A stretch of DNA of 64,000 bases from Streptomyces liangshanensis (GTDB lineage: Bacteria > Actinomycetota > Actinomycetes > Streptomycetales > Streptomycetaceae), in contig NZ_CP050177.1 of assembly GCF_011694815.1 (NCBI RefSeq), positions 5,248,001 through 5,312,000 on the forward strand, in the 5' to 3' direction. Position 1 is the first letter of the stretch; the number at the start of each line of letters is the position of its first letter. Shown piece after piece: positions 60,761 through 64,000 of this stretch. The notes under the pieces are model-generated. The model was not told the DNA's origin. It was given only the letters and a program-made list of their open reading frames with translations, and made no database searches. Both the position numbers and the translations under genes were made by a program.

Positions 60761-61612
60761 GTGGGACGGTTCGAGATCGCGGGCGCGAGCGCCGACGACA
60801 TCAGGACGCTCGGCGCGTGGGCGGCCGACGAGGGCTGGAATCCGGGGGACTCCGACGGGCAGGCGTTCTTCCCCGTGGACCCGGAGGGCTTCCTCTTCGG
60901 CCGGCTGGACGGCGAGCCCGTGGCCTCGATCTCCGCCGTGCGGTACGGGACGGACTTCGGCTTCGTCGGGTTCTACATCGCCCGCCCCTCCGTACGAGGC
61001 CAGGGGTACGGGATCCAGCTGTGGCGCGCGGGCACGGCGCGCCTGGCCGGGCGGAACGTCGGGCTCGACGGGGTGATCGACCAGCAGGACAACTACCGTG
61101 CGTCCGGGTTCCGCCGGGCCTGGAACAACATCCGGTACGAGGGGGTGCCGTCGAGCGGGGGCGTCCCGCAGCGTGACGACGTCACGCTGCGGGACGCCCG
61201 TACCGTACCGATCGCCCAACTCGCCGCGTACGACCGGCGGTTCTTCCCGGCACCCCGGCCCGGCTTCCTCGCCTCCTGGGTGGGGCTGCCCGACCGGACC
61301 GCGCTGGTCGCGGTCCGGGACGGCCGGCTGGACGGCTTCGGCGTCCTGCGCGCCTCCCGGGGCGCCTCCCGCGTCGGCCCCCTCTACGCGGCGTCGCAGG
61401 AGGTCGCCGCGGCGCTGGTGAGCGGCTTGGCGGCGGCCTCCCCGGGGTCGCCGGTGGCGATCGACGTCCCCGACGTCAACACGCGATCCGTCGAGCTGAT
61501 GGAACGACTGGGGCTGCGACCGTCGTTCGAGGCGGCACGGATGTACACCGGCCCCACCCCGGCCGTGGACCTCACCGGCCTGTACGCCGTCACGAGCCTG
61601 GAGCTGGGCTGA
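60761..61612 (+). CDS. GNAT-family N-acetyltransferase with C-terminal extension
   Basis: A 283-residue acetyltransferase. The GNAT acetyl-CoA loop RPSVRGQGYGIQLWRAG and GFVGFYIA strand lie in the N-terminal half; the C-terminal half (YDRRFFPAPRPGFLASWVGLPDRTALVAVRDGRLDGFGVLR ... NTRSVELMERLGLRPSFEAARMYTG) is the GNAT-related second domain found in many two-domain family members. GGAGG six bases before the GTG at 60761 supports that start. The substrate is unknown. Confidence 0.9.
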   Translation: MGRFEIAGASADDIRTLGAWAADEGWNPGDSDGQAFFPVDPEGFLFGRLDGEPVASISAVRYGTDFGFVGFYIARPSVRGQGYGIQLWRAGTARLAGRNVGLDGVIDQQDNYRASGFRRAWNNIRYEGVPSSGGVPQRDDVTLRDARTVPIAQLAAYDRRFFPAPRPGFLASWVGLPDRTALVAVRDGRLDGFGVLRASRGASRVGPLYAASQEVAAALVSGLAAASPGSPVAIDVPDVNTRSVELMERLGLRPSFEAARMYTGPTPAVDLTGLYAVTSLELG

Positions 61613-61702
61613 GGGGGCGGTCCTGCGGCGCTGTCCCAAGGCCGCCGGCTGACGGCCGCCGTCGCGCGGCCGCCGACTTCACGGCCGCGGACGGCCGCAG
61701 GC

Positions 61703-63079
61703 TCATGGCCACAGGAGTTGCTTTGCCCAGACCTTGCCCTGTCGGGCGTACTGGAGGCGGGTGTGGTTGCGTTGTTGGTCGCCCTGCCAGAACTCGACCT
61801 GTTCGGCGCGCAGGGAGTACAGCGTCCACTCCGGCGTCACCAGTCCCGGTTCCCGCTCGACGCGTTCCAGGGACGCGGCCGTCGCCGCGTCGCGGGCCGC
61901 GAGATCCGTCAACGGGCGGCTCTGGAAGCCGAGCAGTGCCTCCGCCCTGGCCTCGGGGGAGCGGGCGAGGAAGTCGGCGGCACTGCGCTCGGCCGGCTCG
62001 GCGGTCACCGGGCCGCGTACCCGTACCTGCCGGGCCAGTTGGGGCCAGTAGAAGGTGAGCGCGGCCCTGCCGTGGGCGGCGAGGTCCCGGCCCTTGGGGC
62101 TGGCGGCGTGCACGGCGAACTGCCAGCCGTCCGCGTCCACGTTCTTGAGGATCAACACCCGGGCGTCCGGGTTCCCTTCGGGGTCGACGGTCGAGAGCGT
62201 CATCGCGTGCGGTTCGCGCACGCCCACGTCCACGGCCTCGAACAGCCAGTCCACGAAGAGCGGTTCGGGGTCCGAGGGGGCCGTGTGCGGCTCGAAGGAG
62301 GGGAGTTCGCCCGCGAACACGTCGAGTGCGCGCAGGGTCTCGCGCAACGACTCGCGGGGAGGGGGCGTGTGGGGGGCGGGGTCGGCTGCGGTGTCGGGGG
62401 CGTCGGGGGCGGCCGCCGTGACGAGGGCCAGGGCGAACCCGTCGTACCCCTTGCTTCCCACCGTCTGGATCGCGGTCGCGCTCAACCGGGGCTCGGACGC
62501 GACGAGTTCGGTGAAGCGCCGTACCCCCTGGACCTTGGGATCGGGGCTCTCCGGGTCGATCACCTCGCCGGCGCGCACGACGTTGTCCGTGATGATGACG
62601 CTGCCGGGCCGGGACAGCGCCAGGGCCCAGGTCAGGTACTCCGGATTGCTGGGCTTGTCGGCGTCGATGAAGATCAGGTCGAACGGCCCGTGTCCGGCCT
62701 CCGCCAGCCGGGGCAGCGTCTCCAGCGCCGGACCGGTGATCACCTCGACCGTGCCGGCCAGCCCCGCGCGCTCGATGTTCGCGCGGGCCACGTCGGCGTG
62801 GGCCGGGTCGGCCTCCAGGGTGATCAGCTTGCCGCCGGCGGGCAGGGCGCGGGCGAGCCAGATCGTGCTGTACCCGCCGAGTGTGCCGATCTCCAGCACC
62901 GTCCGCGCGCCGTGCACGCGGGCCAGCAGGTGCAGCAACTTGCCCTGGACGGGCGCGACATGGATGGCCGGCAGCCCGGCGGCCGTACTGTCCGCGAGTG
63001 CCTGGTCGAGGGCGGGGTCGCTGCCCACCAGACGATCACCGAAGTACCGGTCCACATCGGTCCACAGGTTCTGGTCCAC
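61703..63079 (-). CDS. Fusion of an O-methyltransferase and a pyridoxamine 5'-phosphate oxidase-like flavoprotein
   Basis: A single 458-residue frame with two enzyme domains. Residues 1-~220 form a class I (family 3) O-methyltransferase: VLEIGTLGGYSTIWLARAL (SAM motif I), LITLEADPAHADVARANIERAG, DLIFIDADKPSNPEYL and IITDNVVRAGEV. After an Ala/Pro-rich linker, residues ~245-458 form a PNPOx-like domain: LFVDWLFEAVDVGVREPHAMTLSTVD, RVLILKNVDADGWQF, HGRAALTFYWPQLARQVRVRG and RLQYARQGKVWAKQLLWP. There is no stop between the halves. Both domains keep their key motifs. The ATG at 63079 has AGGAGCA upstream. Pathway unknown. Confidence 0.88.
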   Translation of the reverse strand: MDQNLWTDVDRYFGDRLVGSDPALDQALADSTAAGLPAIHVAPVQGKLLHLLARVHGARTVLEIGTLGGYSTIWLARALPAGGKLITLEADPAHADVARANIERAGLAGTVEVITGPALETLPRLAEAGHGPFDLIFIDADKPSNPEYLTWALALSRPGSVIITDNVVRAGEVIDPESPDPKVQGVRRFTELVASEPRLSATAIQTVGSKGYDGFALALVTAAAPDAPDTAADPAPHTPPPRESLRETLRALDVFAGELPSFEPHTAPSDPEPLFVDWLFEAVDVGVREPHAMTLSTVDPEGNPDARVLILKNVDADGWQFAVHAASPKGRDLAAHGRAALTFYWPQLARQVRVRGPVTAEPAERSAADFLARSPEARAEALLGFQSRPLTDLAARDAATAASLERVEREPGLVTPEWTLYSLRAEQVEFWQGDQQRNHTRLQYARQGKVWAKQLLWP

Positions 63080-63179
63080 GGTGCTCCTTCTTCTCAGCTG
63101 TCCGGCTGCCGTACGCCTACTAAGTTCCGCGACTAAACATACTCCCGGGGCGGCCCGGAGCGCCGGATATCATCCAGCC

Positions 63180-63584
63180 GTGCTTCCTTCCCCCGCCGCC
63201 CTGGTCCGTGAATTCCACCAGGCCTTCGGCCTCGACGCCCGTACGACCCCGGCCGAGGTCCCCGCACAACTCGCCGCACACCGGCAGGAGTTGCTGGACG
63301 AGGAGGTCGGCGAGGTCGCGGAGGCCTCTCGGGAGGGGGCCCTGGACCATCTCGCCCACGAGCTCGCGGACGTCGTCTACATCGCGTACGGCACCGCCCT
63401 GGTCCACGGGATCGACCTCGACGCGGTGATCGCCGAGATCCACCGGGCCAACATGACCAAGCTGGGGCCGGACGGGCGGCCGGTCCTGCGCGCCGACGGG
63501 AAGGTGCTCAAGGGGGAGCACTACCGGGCCCCGGACGTGGCGGAGGTGCTGCGCCGGCAGGGCTGGGCGGGCGGGGAGGGGTAG
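63180..63584 (+). CDS. MazG-like nucleotide pyrophosphohydrolase
   Basis: A 134-residue all-alpha NTP-PPase. The metal-binding pattern is seen in ELLDEEVGEVAEASREG (ExxE) and HLAHELADVVYIAYGTALVHG (ExxD), followed by VIAEIHRANMTKLGPDGRPV. It should cleave non-canonical or phosphoribosyl nucleotides to monophosphate and PPi. The GTG at 63180 (MLPSPAALVREF) has only a weak ribosome site. It is divergent from the methyltransferase-oxidase fusion. Confidence 0.87.
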   Translation: MLPSPAALVREFHQAFGLDARTTPAEVPAQLAAHRQELLDEEVGEVAEASREGALDHLAHELADVVYIAYGTALVHGIDLDAVIAEIHRANMTKLGPDGRPVLRADGKVLKGEHYRAPDVAEVLRRQGWAGGEG

Positions 63585-63650
63585 GGGCGCCGCGCCTGGG
63601 TGAGGGGTGGCCACTCCCCGGCGGTGGCGCCGCTCCCGCACGGAGGGCGC

Positions 63651-64000
63651 CTACGGCCGGTCGACGTGCACGTTGGTCGACTTCACCCGGGCCGTGACGG
63701 TCACCCCGACCTCGATCCCCAGCTCCTCGACGGCCTCGCGGGTCACCAGCGACACCAGCCGGTGCGGCCCCGACTGGACCTCCACCTGGGCCACGACGTC
63801 GTCCAGCACCACCCCGGTCACGATCCCGGCGAAGGAGTTGCGTACGGACGTGGACACCTCACCGGGCACCGGGTGCAGCCCCACGGCCCGGTCCTTCGCG
63901 AAACCGGCGAGGCTGACCCCGTCGATCACGCGGTTCCCGGTGCCGTCCCGCTCCATGCGCAACTGACCCCCGTCGGCCCAGCGACGGACGGTCTCCGAAC
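63651..64000 (-). CDS. HTH-TOBE molybdate-binding protein (ModE/Mop-like), 5' end cut by window
   Basis: The visible ~116 residues begin within a MerR-like HTH (ETVRRWADGGQLRMERDGTGNRVIDGVSLAGFA) and continue into a single TOBE/Mop domain (SVRNSFAGIVTGVVLDDVVAQVEVQSGPHRLVSLVTREAVEELGIEVGVTVTARVKSTNVHVDRP). HTH-TOBE proteins of this kind bind molybdate or tungstate and usually precede modABC transporter genes. The N-terminal ~15-20 residues lie beyond the window. Likely function: molybdate-responsive regulator or molybdate store. Confidence 0.88.
   Translation of the reverse strand, partial: SETVRRWADGGQLRMERDGTGNRVIDGVSLAGFAKDRAVGLHPVPGEVSTSVRNSFAGIVTGVVLDDVVAQVEVQSGPHRLVSLVTREAVEELGIEVGVTVTARVKSTNVHVDRP

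Noticed and set aside
1..64000. CRISPR arrays, rRNA, tRNA genes and intact IS transposases
   Set aside because: Intergenic gaps were read for regularly spaced repeats, cloverleaf tRNA features and transposase motifs and none was convincing; the cloverleaf-like element in the inverted repeats lacks tRNA sequence features such as a T-loop and CCA-proximal stem.

Overview
The window is chromosomal DNA of a Streptomyces or very close relative. GC content and third-position GC are very high, GTG starts and ATGA/GTGA/TGATG overlaps are common, gene families such as XRE-DUF5753/DUF397/DUF574 and S37 tripeptidyl aminopeptidase are typical of the genus, and the few TTA codons sit in atypical genes. 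No rRNA, tRNA, CRISPR array or complete insertion sequence was seen. Two genes run off the ends: an acyl-CoA dehydrogenase at base 1 and an HTH-TOBE protein at base 64000.

1-9,500: branched-chain/acyl-CoA catabolism. A leftward operon (acyl-CoA carboxylase beta and alpha, HMG-CoA lyase, acyl-CoA dehydrogenase) faces a divergent TetR gene across two 16-bp operators (AccR type). A phosphatase-like gene, TesB thioesterase and a second acyl-CoA dehydrogenase follow. 9,600-18,600: FMN reductase, agmatinase coupled to a ThDP enzyme, a secreted beta-lactamase-like serine hydrolase, a 1,246-residue fused ABC exporter and a small secreted protein. 18,700-23,400: S37 peptidase, a LysR gene with no standard start codon, then an unusual segment in which a trypsin-like protein lacking its catalytic His and Ser lies between two ~355-bp inverted repeats that share a 133-bp perfect core.

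23,450-28,900: a LacI-controlled sugar module (Gfo/Idh/MocA oxidoreductase, DUF993 protein, two TIM-barrel isomerases). 29,150-33,700: RecD2 helicase, citrate synthase, and CopZ behind a CsoR-type operator. 33,850-41,800: small MerR-like HTH protein, then myo-inositol catabolism (IolE-like divergent from iolC, Cgl0159-type aldolase, iolB, iolD, mmsA); iolG is not in the window. 41,850-43,800: alpha/beta hydrolase, HxlR regulator, DUF4291 protein.

44,000-47,150: an AT-rich leader precedes an operon of a PEP-mutase/isocitrate-lyase family enzyme, an acidic secreted protein and a bile-acid:sodium symporter-like transporter; the first two genes carry early TTA codons, suggesting bldA control. 47,200-53,750: subtilisin, a membrane-spanning S15-type hydrolase fused to an ABC ATPase with its permease, LuxR regulator and DUF1772 protein. 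54,000-64,000: XRE/DUF397/SAM-methyltransferase trio, Nudix and phosphotransferase pair, Tat-exported glycoside hydrolase with discoidin domain, GNAT protein, an O-methyltransferase fused to a PNPOx-like oxidase, a MazG-like protein and the partial HTH-TOBE gene.

The items most worth following are the inverted-repeat/pseudoprotease segment, the TTA-codon operon, the two fusion proteins (hydrolase-ABC, methyltransferase-oxidase) and the non-canonical LysR start.
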